Assembly (NCBI RefSeq): GCF_030272615.1 | Contig: NC_081406.1 | Span: 165,213,521-165,277,520, forward strand | Reading direction: 5' to 3' | Length of the DNA stretch: 64,000 nucleotides | Source: Cryptomeria japonica | Taxonomy: Eukaryota > Streptophyta > Pinopsida > Cupressales > Cupressaceae | In this document: positions 43,141 through 53,852 of the stretch, piece after piece | Layout of the letters: each line of letters starts with the position of its first letter | How positions within the stretch are numbered: position 1 is the first letter of the stretch | Notes under the pieces: generated by a model | Seen by the model: only the letters and a program-made list of their open reading frames with translations | Databases searched by the model: none | Told to the model about the DNA's origin: nothing | Translations under genes and position numbers: made by a program

Positions 43141-46100
43141 TTATTGGTGGGTTGTGCCACGTATATTTCGCCATTCCATATGAGTCACTGAAAAGTTGTG
43201 AACAACTTGATAATATGGGATCCCAATGTGCAAGATGTGTTCCTTCCAGACTTCTTTATCCATACTCACTTCCATAACTTTAGTTATGTGTGTTTCCAAG
43301 TGATCAAAACAGACAACCAACATAGATTCGATTCTGGCAATTCTGGAGAAGTCATCTTTGGTTAAAGATTTTAATTCTTTAACCAGGTTCATCTTTCCTT
43401 TGAAACTCTCCACCATATCCACTATCTGCTCGATGGTTTGTCTATCTTCCTTGACAAGCTGCACATCAATGCACTTCAAGTCTTTCTACATTACAGCAAT
43501 GAGTTCTTTCAATTCCTTCAACAACTTAATGGATTCTTCATGGCCTTGCTTAATGATTGAATTTCTCCATTCAATATTTTCTGTTGCCACATACAATATC
43601 TTGTCATCCAATTCTTTAACTGCCTTTTTAGCGATAAATTTCATCACACCATATTTCTGCACATCTTTCATCTGGATCAACATTGCCGCCCATATGTTCC
43701 TTTCTTTTTCCCATGCTATCACCTTTGTTTCAAGCTCTTGAGTTACTGTTACAACATCATTGTATACCCTGATCAGATTACCAATATATCCTACTCCCTG
43801 TTGAATTATGGATTCAAGCCACTCATAAAAGGTTTCCGCCATCATACGATTCCTCTGAATCTTATCCAACAAATTTTGGTTCTTTGGCGATTTAGGATCA
43901 AAACATAGAGAAATTTGCGACAAGGGTTGTGGGCTGGGATGGTGTATGCCATTGATGTATTCTGCCATCTGTTTAACAACTTGTTTAAGCTCCCACTTGT
44001 CCTTCTCAACCTTCCATGTTCTTGATAACATCCTTTTTGTGGAAGACTCTAAATGTTTCACGTCTGCATCCCTTGAAGTAGTTCCTAAATTGATCTTTTC
44101 AATGGAAAAGTCCTTCTCAGTAGCATTTTTTGGATCTTTGTCTGAAATTGGCTTAGCCATTTCAGCTACCCAATGCCTTGTATTCTCATCCACCTCCAAC
44201 ATGGCCTCTACTTTTAGTCTCTTAGACTTAGACGTCTTTCCAAGGCATCTACTCACCATATCTTCTATTGGAATGCTAATAGGAACCACATTTCATTTCT
44301 TGCTAATTGAGGCTCCCAACCATCTGGAAACATTTGGGGATTCTTTTGCTAGTGGCGTCTGATAGTCTGATGAATCCATGATAGCCAAAGTGGCCACCTG
44401 ATTGAGATTATCCTCAGGTTGTTCTTTCTATTTATCTGCATCTTGAGTTGCAGGGATATCTGCTACTAGTTCACCCATATTTACTTGTGCTTTTTCACTA
44501 TCAAGAATTATGATGGCTTCTTCCCTTGTAGATTCTTTACTTTTCTTCTTATTTCTGGAATGGGTGACTCAAACTGATGAAGAGACAAATAGTGATTCCT
44601 TGTACCTCTTAGTTTGAACCTTCTCACTCTACATATCAGTAGCACCTACAATATCAACAATTATGTCAGAGGAAGAAATGAGTGTTTGTGCAGCAATATG
44701 GGGTTGCTCAACTAATTTCTCAACTGAGATAGTGGTTAGTTTCATTCCAGATTTATGATTTCTTAACCACTTTTATGTTCTCCTTATAACGTTAAGGGTT
44801 CTGGATTGGATATTTTCTTCTTCTCTCCTATCCCAGTCAATTTTAGGAATAGGTTGCTTGTGAATTCTTTTATTGAACTCCGGGTCCAATACATCTTCAC
44901 CTTCCTCTTCATGTACTCCTGCTATGTTCATTGATAATTTTATAGTAATGATCTGCCGCAAAGTGAACCTTGACCGTAATCTTCGCCAGACTTCAAATTC
45001 ATCACAACAATCTTCCCAGTAGTAGTCTAACTGGGGTATATGTTAAAATTTCACATCAACATTCAGGTGTTTTATTGCATATCCTTTACTATCAAACCCC
45101 GACCGAGCAACATATGGCTGCAGCTTCATTTTCTTGAGTTCCAATTCTAAATTCAATGCATCTGAAGTAGTTTGGCAGCTGTAATACCCAAGTTCAATTG
45201 GGAAAATTGCTCCAGACTCACTTTTCATCCCTAATTTCTTATCAACATGAGCTAACTATCGACAGACTTCCAGGAGCACATAACTATCAAGAGTATATCT
45301 GGGCAATTTGAAAGGTTCATCTTCAAAGCCTTCAATTCTAATATAGGTGAACCTAGGAAATTGAATAAAACAACTCCCATAAGTACTAATCAATTTTAAT
45401 GCTTCAGAGGACATTCTCTTATTCATGTTTCCCTGCAGTTCAAAAGTTAACCTTCCTACAAAGACATCACTCCATCTCAAGAATTTTTATGTATACCTCT
45501 GTCTCTGCAAGTGTAGATAGAACTCATAGACTTTCATTCCATCAGCCCATGGTTCTTGATATAATCCTGGCCATTCTCTGATGCAAGCTAAACTATAAAA
45601 CAGGTAGGAAGACATATGAAAACTGGCTATTCCAACAAAATTACTCAAACCCTCATGTAATCTCTCTACAATTACTTGTGCCCAATCAAGGTATTTCTCA
45701 CCAGACAATAACACCTGAATGTAAAAATACATCCAGTCTTCCCAATAAAAGGCATGTGAATTCTCCTTGAGCCTATTCAAAAGAATTACAATATCCCTCA
45801 CTTTTGTAATAAAATGCTCCCTTGTCAAAGGTTTAGGTAACCTAGAACCTCCCTTCTGCATTTTAAGGAGCCAATTTCTAGCAATGACACTCTGATAAAC
45901 ACTTTTCTTCTCAGAGAAAATTGCATATGAGGTTCCTATGGACCAATCTTCGTATGGCTCTTTGTGATGGATCCCAATCACAGCCATTACTGTTTCTCTG
46001 TCAATCCGCACTAAAATGCCTCCATCACTAGCCCCAATACACCTGTTACTAGCATCATATTTTCTCATGCATGCATACACTAATTTGGGGCAAGGAGCAG

Positions 46101-46290
46101 CGATTGGGAAAGCAACGGCTTCAACCAAACCGCTGTGAACTATCTTTTCCATCATGGAATTGGCCTTTGGATTCTTAGCCCTTTCTAGAAAATTTTCTAA
46201 CTCATCCTGAAATAAAGCCATATCATCTAATTCTGGAAGGGTACTAATTAAGCATGAGGTTCGACCCAAGTTCGGAAGAATTGGTCTCAT
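43141..46290 (-). pseudogene. Element G giant extra ORF (unknown function)
   Basis: From MRPILPNLGRTSCL at 46290 to a stop at 43141 the same frame is readable for 1,050 codons with about nine in-frame stops and no frameshift. The N part (about 267 codons open) has CPKLVYACMRKYDASNRCIG, ASDGGILVRIDRETVMAVIG and FYWEDWMYFYIQVLLSGEKY; the rest is charged, with SGFDSKGYAIKHLNVDVKF, TRHWVAEMAKPISDKDPKN and helical runs near the end (IIKQGHEESIKLLKELKELI). It has no signal peptide, membrane span, zinc finger or enzyme motif I recognise. It lies after the integrase, as in element B, whose ORF has a similar V-T/I-G-type segment early on. Function unknown. Confidence 0.6.
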
Positions 46291-47392
46291 GTTTGCTTAA
46301 AATTGCATCAATTAGACAACATTCAACCCTGAGGCAAGGAATTACACTAACTATTTCATAGCTAAAATAGAGCAGGGGAGGTTAGTGATTAAACTCACCT
46401 ATCTTCACCATCAAACTATGTAATCTTTGGAAAAACTGAGCTAAATTACCTTCCGCGTCCTTACTCTTCGCCAACAGAAACAATGATTTCCTTACCTGAG
46501 AAGCATCATATTTAAGGACGAAAAACACTAACAAGTACCAAAGCATGCTTCACCCCAACTCATTTATCCGTGTAAAACTTCCCATGATTTGATATACTTC
46601 TGACATGCTCATTAATTAAGAATCAATTCCACACAGTCGACATGCTTTCTCATGATTGCTTTCTATAATTACAGTTTGAAAACATGGAAGACGAGGAATA
46701 TTTTGTTCCCATCACGCCGCCTTTATCTCCTAAACACCATCAAGCTGATTTGAAACAACGCTTTGAACCTTGAACTATTTCAAAAGAATTTTATTGGTTC
46801 AAAGTTCAAAGACAAAAGATCAACACTCACGGCAAAGAAGAAGAGAACAAAAGAAAATTTCAATGATGCAAAAATGAACCATTCCAAGAGTGGTTCAACG
46901 TTTTAAGTTCAAGACAACCACAAGGACTGACGTTAAAGGGACAGTCGCAATACATAAGACAAAAGACCGCTTAAACCTTGAACCTTGAACCGGAAAGGTT
47001 CAAAGTTCACGTTCAACGACTATGCTAATGAAGACTTAGAACTTAATAGACCACATTTCTTTTGAACTAGAATTTGAACTTTATAAAGGGTTCAATAGAC
47101 GAGTATGAAACTCAAATTAATGAAGACTTAAGCTTTGCAATACTTAATAAAATAATGCCCCCCCCTAATTGATAAGCTATAAGTAGGTAAACAAGGGGTA
47201 ACAATGGCTCTGACTGGGGACCAAGACTGTGAAGGACTAGGAAGGGACCTAGAATCTCTGGTTACGCATTAAAACAAAGGCAGGGGTCCAAAACAGACAC
47301 AGCTAAAAACAGCAAAAACTTGACACAACAAAATTGAGTTATGTACAGAAGATGCCGGGAATACCTGCTTATAATTTGTAGAGCTTAAGATC
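46291..47392 (-). other. Element G spacer between integrase and giant ORF
   Basis: 1.1 kb with no supported ORF. Just after the integrase end there is an AATTAGGGGGGGG tract on the minus strand (47158-47169). It could carry an intron or splice site that brings the giant ORF into a spliced transcript, but I cannot identify one. Confidence 0.5.
47158..47169 (-). other. Internal polypurine-type G tract of element G
   Basis: Eight G preceded by AATTA on the minus strand. It is followed by CATTATT, not TG, so it is not an LTR border. Its position after the integrase matches the tract of element B at 16951. Confidence 0.5.
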
Positions 47393-48640
47393 CTATCCAT
47401 TATAAGATAGGGGAAAAACAGTACCATCCACATAGGCCATCTTGAAGGAATTTGGTCCCTTTACTTCATGAATCAAGAACGGACCCTTCCACAATGACTC
47501 AAATTTTCCATGTGCTCCCTTTGGCTCCCTCCATTTGTCCCAGAGTAGGACTTGGTCTCCCTGCATAAATTTCCTTAGCCTGGCTTTGCGATCAAAAATC
47601 TTTTTAACTCGTTGTTGATTCTCTATAATGTGATCGACCAGCTTCTCCCTTTCCTCTTCTATCCTGAATAAATACATAATTCTCTTTTCCAACGCATTTT
47701 GAAAATATGTATCCTCAATGACTGTTTGCAATTTAGAAGCTGCCAATTCAAGAGGAAGTGAGAGCTGAGCCCCAACTCCATACATAAGTTCAAAGGGTGA
47801 CATACCGATTGCTCATTTGGGTGAAGTCCTGTCTGCCCACAAAGCTTCATATAGCCTTTTGTGCCAATCTTTAGCATTCTCACTGACCAATTTCTTCATG
47901 ATATTTAATAGATTTTTATTACTGGACTCTGCTTGACCATTACCCTGTGGATAATAGTCAGAGGAATGCACCAAAGAAATGCCATGATCATAACAAAACA
48001 TGGATATTTCATAGGAGGAAAAATTTGCAGTGTTATCAGTCACTATCTTCGATGGTACCCCAAAGCGAACCACAATATTTTCCTTTATGAACTCACATAC
48101 TACTTCTAAGGTCGTTCTCCTAACAAGTACTGCTTCTACCCACTTAGTAAAATAGTCTGTGGCTGTGAGAATATGTGTGTACCCGGCGCTAGAGGGGGGT
48201 GTAAATGGACCAATGAAATCTAAACCCCACTGTTTGAAAGGTTCTTCCATGACTACTAGTCTGAGAGATAAAATAGCTAGCTGCGGTTTTCCTGTAAAGA
48301 ATTTACATTTGTCACACTTAGCAACCCAGGTATATGCATCTTTAAACATGCCAGGCCAATAATAGCAGTTCCTTAATATCTTGTAAGTGGTGACTGTAGA
48401 AGAGAAGTGTCCACCACAAGCATCATCATGAAATGATTTCAACAAGGCCTCACGCTGTGCTTTATCCACACACCTCAAGAAAGTTCCATCTAAACCTTTC
48501 TTATATAATATGTCATCAAAAATAACATACTTAGCTGCTTTTAACTTTAAGTTTCTTTTCTCTCTGGGAGACAAATGCGTAGGACATTCTCCATATGTTA
48601 AATAAAAGCATACACTAGTAAACCATTCATCCTACAAGCT
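47393..48640 (-). pseudogene. int: Element G integrase
   Basis: SFHDDACGGHFSS and VAKCDKCKFFTGK form the zinc region (about 48430 and 48300). The catalytic motifs are QWGLDFIGPFTPP (about 48215), KIVTDNTANFSS (48040) and QGNGQAESSNKNLL (47945), so all three acids are present. The C part has VLLWDKWREPKGAHGKFESL and KGPFLIHEVKGPNSFKM. Stops at about 48632 and 47811 are the only breaks in one frame. It is one of the best preserved domains in the window. Confidence 0.9.
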
Positions 48641-49370
48641 AACAAACAGAGCTAATGGAAAACTTTCTTCTTCTTCTTTATTTTCTGCCATTAGGTGACA
48701 TAACCCCTGTCCATGAACTAAATTTGTCGGCCTGATATCCAAGTCAAATTCTTGAACCTTTGAAACCCAAGTTGCTCTATTATTCATTCCCACTTCTTGC
48801 TGAGTTAAGATACTTTTAATAGCAGAATTTGGCACAAAAACAATTGAATGAGAATGCAATATATAACACCTGAAATGCTTAACAGCTTTAACAACTGCAA
48901 AAGCCTACTTCTCATTCAGCGAATAGTTTAATTCATGCTTTTTGAGTGAGATACTCATAAATGCAATAGGAAACTCTTCACCGAGTTCCTTCTTCTGTAG
49001 GCGAATACCAGACACTATATGCTCTGAAGCATAACAGTTAATGATAAAGTTTTCCTTGAAATCAGGACTAATTAATGTTCGAGCATGAGCAATGGCCTTT
49101 TTAACCTCTTCAAAAGTTTTCTTTACTTCATCTTTCCATTTAAAGATCTGTTTTTCACTCATCATTCCTACAATATGTTTAGTGATTTCAGCAAAATCTG
49201 GCACAAATCTCCTAAGAAAGCTTACCTGACCAAATAACGATTTGACACCACTCTTATTCGATGGCAGACTTAGCTGTTGGATAGCTCTAACATGATCAGG
49301 ATCAATCTTGATACCATCTTGTGAAACTATATGTCCTAAAAGCTTTCCTTCAGTAACACAGAAAATTGAT
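48641..49370 (-). pseudogene. Element G reverse transcriptase end and degenerate RNase H
   Basis: Begins SIFCVTEGKLLGHIVSQDGI at the border with H, continues VSFLRRFVPDFAEITKHIV and then the RNase H fold FIINCYASEHIVSGI, SLNEK*AFAVVKAVKHF and IVFVPNSAIKSIL. The usual acidic residues are replaced (Y for D, a stop at the E site, N or S for the third D), so this RNase H looks inactive by descent and not only by recent decay. No second RNase H lies before the integrase. The rest of the reverse transcriptase lies beyond H. Confidence 0.8.
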
Positions 49371-50757
49371 TGATGCCCTCGTAAATGGACAAGGTTAGCA
49401 AATGATAAACAACACACGAAAACCAAAAGATCGTTAGTGTTAGTCAATCAAAAACTAATCTAAAAGGACATACCAAGAGAGACACTAAAAGCATGCTAAT
49501 ATATCTAACTAAAGAAACAAAGATAATGAGACATCTCCAAATGCCTCTTAGCATGGTCTTGGCTCCTTTCTCCCTTGTTCCTCTCCTCTCCAAGTTCCAA
49601 AATAGTGTAGCTCTCAGCAACTTTTTGCACTATGGATGCTTATGGAGGATTGAGATTGTAGTATTGTGCTTCAAATGTGAAATGAAAAGCTAATACTATG
49701 CTATTGATGCTAAAATGATTGATTTTATCAAAAAGACAAGATATTAGATAATTATGCTGAAATGCTTTCTAAAAATGCCTATAGCTTAAATGCATACAAG
49801 TTTTCAGGATCTGGATTATGAAGAAATGGGCTCTATTTATAGGAAAAATGGAGCAATGGATGGTTGAGATTGAGCAATCTCAAAAAGGGTTAGGATTGAA
49901 TGATTTCAAATCCATGTGAGGGCTTTCAACCCAATCCCAGGATGACAAGTGTCAATGTGAGATAGGTTGAGAGGGGAGGGAATAAGCATTAAATGCCTGA
50001 TATGATCATGGGATTTAAAGTCAAGGTTGGTTGAATGAATAAACTCTTTATTCAAAGAATAAAGCTTTTATCCAATGGATAAACTCTTGTGCAAATGTGA
50101 AATGGATGAATATGGTCAAAACAATAAATGTTTGGGGGGACAAGTTTGAAATAACCATAAATGGTTATGTAAGAGCCATAAATGGTCATGTAAGAGCCAT
50201 TAGTGGTCTTGGAAGACTTTGGGGGTTAATTTGTTGAACACACAAAGCATTAAATATTTTTCAAAGACTTTGGAGTCTTTGAGAAGTGACTCCATTTTGC
50301 TTAGGAATGTGACAATAATTAGGGGATGGATTAGGCTAATTAGGAAGGGGTTAGAAGAATCTAGAAGGGGATTATATTTTGCAAGTGAATTTGGTGGGTG
50401 AGGAAAATAGGATTTTATTAAAATAAAAATTTATTTATTTCAATAAATGTGTGCAAGTTGCATTTGTAGGAAAATGCAAGTGGGGGGGGATAATGATTTA
50501 AATAAATGTTTTATTTAATTTATTTAAAAGAGGAAAAGGGGATTTTATTAAATAAATAGATTTTATTTATTTAATTGATTGGAATTTGATTTAATGAATT
50601 AATTAAAATAAATTGAATAATTTATTTAATTAATAGAAGAATGTTTGGAGATGAATTAATTAAATATTAATTTAATTAACTGATGGCTAGTTGGATTTTT
50701 AATCAAATAAATAGCGAATATTTATTTAATTAAGCTAGACAGATTTGTGTGACTACA
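49371..50757 (-). repeat. Element H 3' LTR
   Basis: On the minus strand it starts TGTAGTCACACAAATCTG right after the polypurine tract and ends GGGCATCA at 49371, where the element G frame resumes exactly. It is 1,387 bp, with a TATA box at 49833-49843 and long A/T-rich stretches at 50400-50720. The partner LTR is outside the window, so the left end rests on the resuming G coding sequence and the CA end. Confidence 0.75.
49833..49843 (-). promoter_or_regulatory. Probable TATA box of the element H LTR
   Basis: CCTATAAATAG on the minus strand, about 460 bases from the LTR end. Confidence 0.6.
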
Positions 50758-50770
50758 TTTGCCCCTCTTT
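50758..50770 (-). other. Element H polypurine tract
   Basis: AAAGAGGGGCAAA on the minus strand, directly followed by the LTR start TGTAGTC. This sets the orientation and border of element H. Confidence 0.85.
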
Positions 50771-51170
50771 GAGACGGTGCGGTTTATCGCGTCGTTTCAA
50801 AGAAAGAAAAACTAGTGTGAAGAAAATGCCCCATAAAATGTAATTTTAATGGGTGGTATGCCCCCTCGAGAGATGGGCCGAATTTTTTTGAAAAATCAAG
50901 CGATCTCTCAAAAAATAATGAAAATTGGCGAGGTGGTAGAAGAGAAGGAGTTAGCAACGTGGGTGAAAAATAGAAGAAAACGGGGGAAGAATGGAGAAAT
51001 GGGGGGCTCGGGAAGTTCACAAGGACCACGGCGATGAGCGGGAGGAAGTTACGGTGACGGTGAAGGGTATAAATGGGGTGAAATGGGCAAAAACAGGATC
51101 ATTTGTGACCGCAACCATTTGAAAACTAGAGCTCTGATAGGGACATTTGGAGGAGCGAGTAGCAGCCAGG
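50771..51170 (+). other. Upstream region of the antisense PMD gene
   Basis: About 400 bases between the polypurine tract of H and the start of the plus-strand gene. No ORF is supported and no clear TATA box is seen. It is the likely place of an antisense promoter, if one exists. Confidence 0.4.
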
Positions 51171-51245
51171 ATGCCGATTCCGATCACTGAGCATAGATTC
51201 GAGCGAGTGCGATGGTTCCAGCGCCTAGATGACTATGGACCAGCG

Positions 51246-51952
51246 GTACGCAAATTCAAAAAATTTATTTTTATAAATTTTTGATAGGTTTTTAGCTGAG
51301 TCCAAGTCAAGTTGGAGCAATAGCGCTAGAACTACGGGTTTGATGCTTTTGCTCCACGAATTAGCACTACTGCGCCGCAATGGTGCTATTGCCCCATTGT
51401 TTGAGCGCTTTTGGCTTGTTGTAGCGCTATTGTATGCAAGTTTGTGCGGTATTTATTAAGTAGCGCTATTGAGGGCTTAATTGAGCGCTATTGAGTTAAA
51501 GTAGCGCTATTGTATAAGGGTTTTAGCGCTGTTGTATAGCTGATTGAGCACTTTTGTTAGGGTTGTAACGCTATTGTTTGTAAACTAGCACTTTTGGTGG
51601 TATAATAGCGCTTTTGCCTTAGGATAAAGAGATGCCCCAGTTTGGACGAAGGCTAATTCTCTGATGCCAATGAGGGATGGTTGGCAATGTGAAGTGGGAG
51701 TTGTTTTGAACCATAGCAGCCTGATGAGACTTAGGTCATTTGTTAGGATAAATGCCTGTTGAAGTCTAGGTGGCCATGATTGCTTACCTGTTGAGACCCG
51801 AAGATACTTGATCAAAGTATCTGTTGATAGTCTAGGTTTAAACTTAAGAAAGTTTGAAAAGAAAACAACTGATGGTGATTGATGAATGTCTATGTGCAAG
51901 AGGAGTTGCGCGTTAGTTACGGGAGTGCCATCCTATGACACAGGGGTTGCAG
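51246..51952 (+). other. Predicted intron of the PMD gene
   Basis: Begins GTACGC after GGACCAGCG and ends GGTTGCAG before GATCG. Both exon ends are in phase 0 and frame 2 continues into the PMD domain. The intron contains the short repeat family described at 51310-51620. Confidence 0.6.
51310..51620 (+). repeat. About twelve dispersed copies of TAGCGCTATTG in the PMD intron
   Basis: The word (T/G)AGCGCTATTG and variants with GCACTTTTG or GCGCTTTTG recurs about every 20-40 bases between 51321 and 51615. The core AGCGCT is palindromic. The spacing is irregular, so it is not a simple tandem array. Confidence 0.75.
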
Positions 51953-53039
51953 GATCGATTGACATAGGTAGAGATAGACTGCATTGCTGCGACTGGTCTA
52001 TATGAGGTGATGCACATGCCCGTGATTCGTATGAATCACGGTATGATCACAGCACTAATAGAGCGGTGGCATAGTGAGACGTGCACCTTCCATTTGGCAC
52101 AGGGGGAGATGACCATGACCTTGGAGGATGTATGGCACATCCTGCGGATTTCGATTCGAGGGGAGCTGGTCACATATGACAGATCCTGGGGGACTCTTTC
52201 GGTGCAGAGGATTTTTGATGAGGATGTTTTCATTAATGATGGCTCGATTGCGTGGGAGGATGTAGCGGCACTATATGAGCCACTTCCCGCAGTTTTGTCA
52301 GGGATCGTGGGAGGACTGCTATGTCTAGACAGACGTTCACATGGTTTGGCAGTGGGATGGGGGCAGGTTATCGAGATGATGATGACCGAGGGGACCCGAT
52401 TTGCATGGGGGCCATGCGTGCTGGTGCACATGTATCAGGAGCTCCATGAGGTAGTGTATCAGGGGAGGGGTTCCTTAGCAGTGAGCATGACACTACTACA
52501 TATTTAGGCTTGGGAGCATCTACCAGTGACTCAACCAGTGAGTCTTAGATTTCGTGCAATGGATTAGCCATACATGTTTATGTACAGTGGCATGATGAGT
52601 CAGCCCCACTTGGGGAAGTTAGAGTGGTGGCGGCGGGCATTGGATGACCTGGATGCAGTGATATGGCGGCCATACTTGGAGTGTGAGCCATGGGATGATG
52701 ACACAGAGGCACTATCGTATGTCTTCATGACTCGATTCCTCATTGGGAGGACCTCATACCATGTAGAGAGATAGGTGCCCGGAAGAGTGATGAGGTAGTT
52801 CGAACGGCAGCAGGGACTGCCTAGTGGATCTAGAGAGTATGCGCGGGTGATTCGAGAGCGGTATGCATGGGGTCCAATGCTATCATATGATCAGGCACTG
52901 GTAGAGTTCAGGACACTGCAGGCGAGGCCATGGGACATACGATCGAGGGTCATGGATGCAGAGGTAACAGATGAGTATACGCAGTACCGGGTAGCACACC
53001 CGATCCCACGGATATCGGATCCAGCAGAGCTGATTCCAG

Positions 53040-53160
53040 CGTTTGAGGATGAGAGGGGATGGGGGCCGGAGGAGGGTAGGAGGTCGAGGAGGAGGAGGTG
53101 GAGATGGAGGAGGTGGAGGAGGAGATGGAGGAGGTGGAGGTGGAGGATTGGGGATGCGGA
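53040..53160 (+). repeat. GGAGGT/GGAGAT microsatellite in the PMD gene
   Basis: Imperfect repeats of GGAGGT, GGAGAT and GGAGGA over about 110 bases. It is coding (Gly or Arg runs, depending on frame) and contains the likely frameshift of the gene. Confidence 0.8.
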
Positions 53161-53852
53161 GTCAGCGGAGAGGGAGAGGTGGATTGCCTCTACAGATATC
53201 TCAAGGACCATTGATACCAGGAGGAGTTCTACTGAGTGGGAGGGGGATGGAGAGAGAGATCTCGATGGACAGAGGAGAGGGGACTACTGGAGAGGGTGGT
53301 GCAGGTGAGGCAGCTATGGATACCGAGGGGGGAGCTACTGGAGATTTGGGGGATCACATGATAGTACGCTTGCAGACCCAGATAGAGGATTTGGAGGCGG
53401 AGGTGGTAGCTAGGGATGTGCAGCTATTTGCATAGGAGTCAGAGCTGACAGTGGTGCTGCGGGAGAGGGATACTGCAGTAGAGAGATTGGCGGAGCTACA
53501 GGAGAGAGTCCGGGTTGGAGTAGGAGCACAGGGGCCTACAGGGGAGGTTATGAGGTAGTTTGGACAAGCACAGACTGAGATAGAGTACTGGCGGGGTTTA
53601 TATGAGCAGGTGGTGCCAGTGAGTCAGCGAGCTCTCAGTTATACTCAGATGCGGTAGACTAGATCAGAGCGATCGCAGAGGATGCAGAGCAATGGGGGAG
53701 TGATGGGTCCTTTGAGGCGGGAGAGATCAGGAGATGCAGGAGGGAGTGGTGGTTCAATGAGGCCTCCACGGAGAGATGGATCAGGGGGTGCAGGCACCAG
53801 TGGTGGAGCAGGTGGAGGTGTTGGGACAGCATCGGGCCAGAGTGGCATTTGA

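Larger units (their letters stand above)
42368..49370 (-). mobile_element. Element G: Ty3/gypsy element with giant extra ORF, gag side outside window
   Basis: On the minus strand: 3' part of reverse transcriptase (from 49370), a degenerate RNase H, integrase to 47393, a G tract, a 1,050-codon ORF (46290-43141) and a probable 3' LTR. The left border is the break in the reverse transcriptase of E. The right part was split by element H at 49371, so its gag and 5' LTR should lie beyond 64000. The lineage is unclear: not a chromovirus (no chromodomain), and lacking the second RNase H of A and H. Confidence 0.8.
51171..53852 (+). pseudogene. Plant mobile domain (PMD) gene, antisense to element H, with one predicted intron
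   Basis: Exon 1 (51171-51245, 25 codons) starts MPIPITEHRFERVRWFQ. The predicted intron 51246-51952 has GT...AG ends and phase 0, joining to exon 2 in the same frame. Exon 2 has the PMD signature: MNHGMITALIERWHSETCTF, HLAQGEMTMTLEDVWHILRI, CLDRRSHGLAVGWGQV and VPGRVMRQFERQQGLPSGS. PMD proteins (MAIN/MAIL type) occur in plant genes and transposons and act in genome silencing and development. A Gly/Arg-rich stretch encoded by a GGA/GGT microsatellite (53040-53160) and a coiled coil (LQTQIEDLEAEVVARDVQLF) follow, ending SGQSGI and TGA. Stops (TAG near 51965, 52505, 52566, 52772 and 52796) and a frameshift near 53050 break it. GC-rich coding contrasts with its AT-rich surroundings. Confidence 0.78.

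Noticed and set aside
42368-47169. Idea that the G tract at 47158 is the LTR border of G, making a nearly 5 kb LTR that contains the giant ORF
   Set aside because: The tract is followed by CATTATT and not by TG, and no second copy of the sequence is in the window.
52891-53211. Minus-strand ORF with a Leu/His-rich, membrane-like run
   Set aside because: It is the antisense shadow of the GGAGGT microsatellite in the PMD gene.
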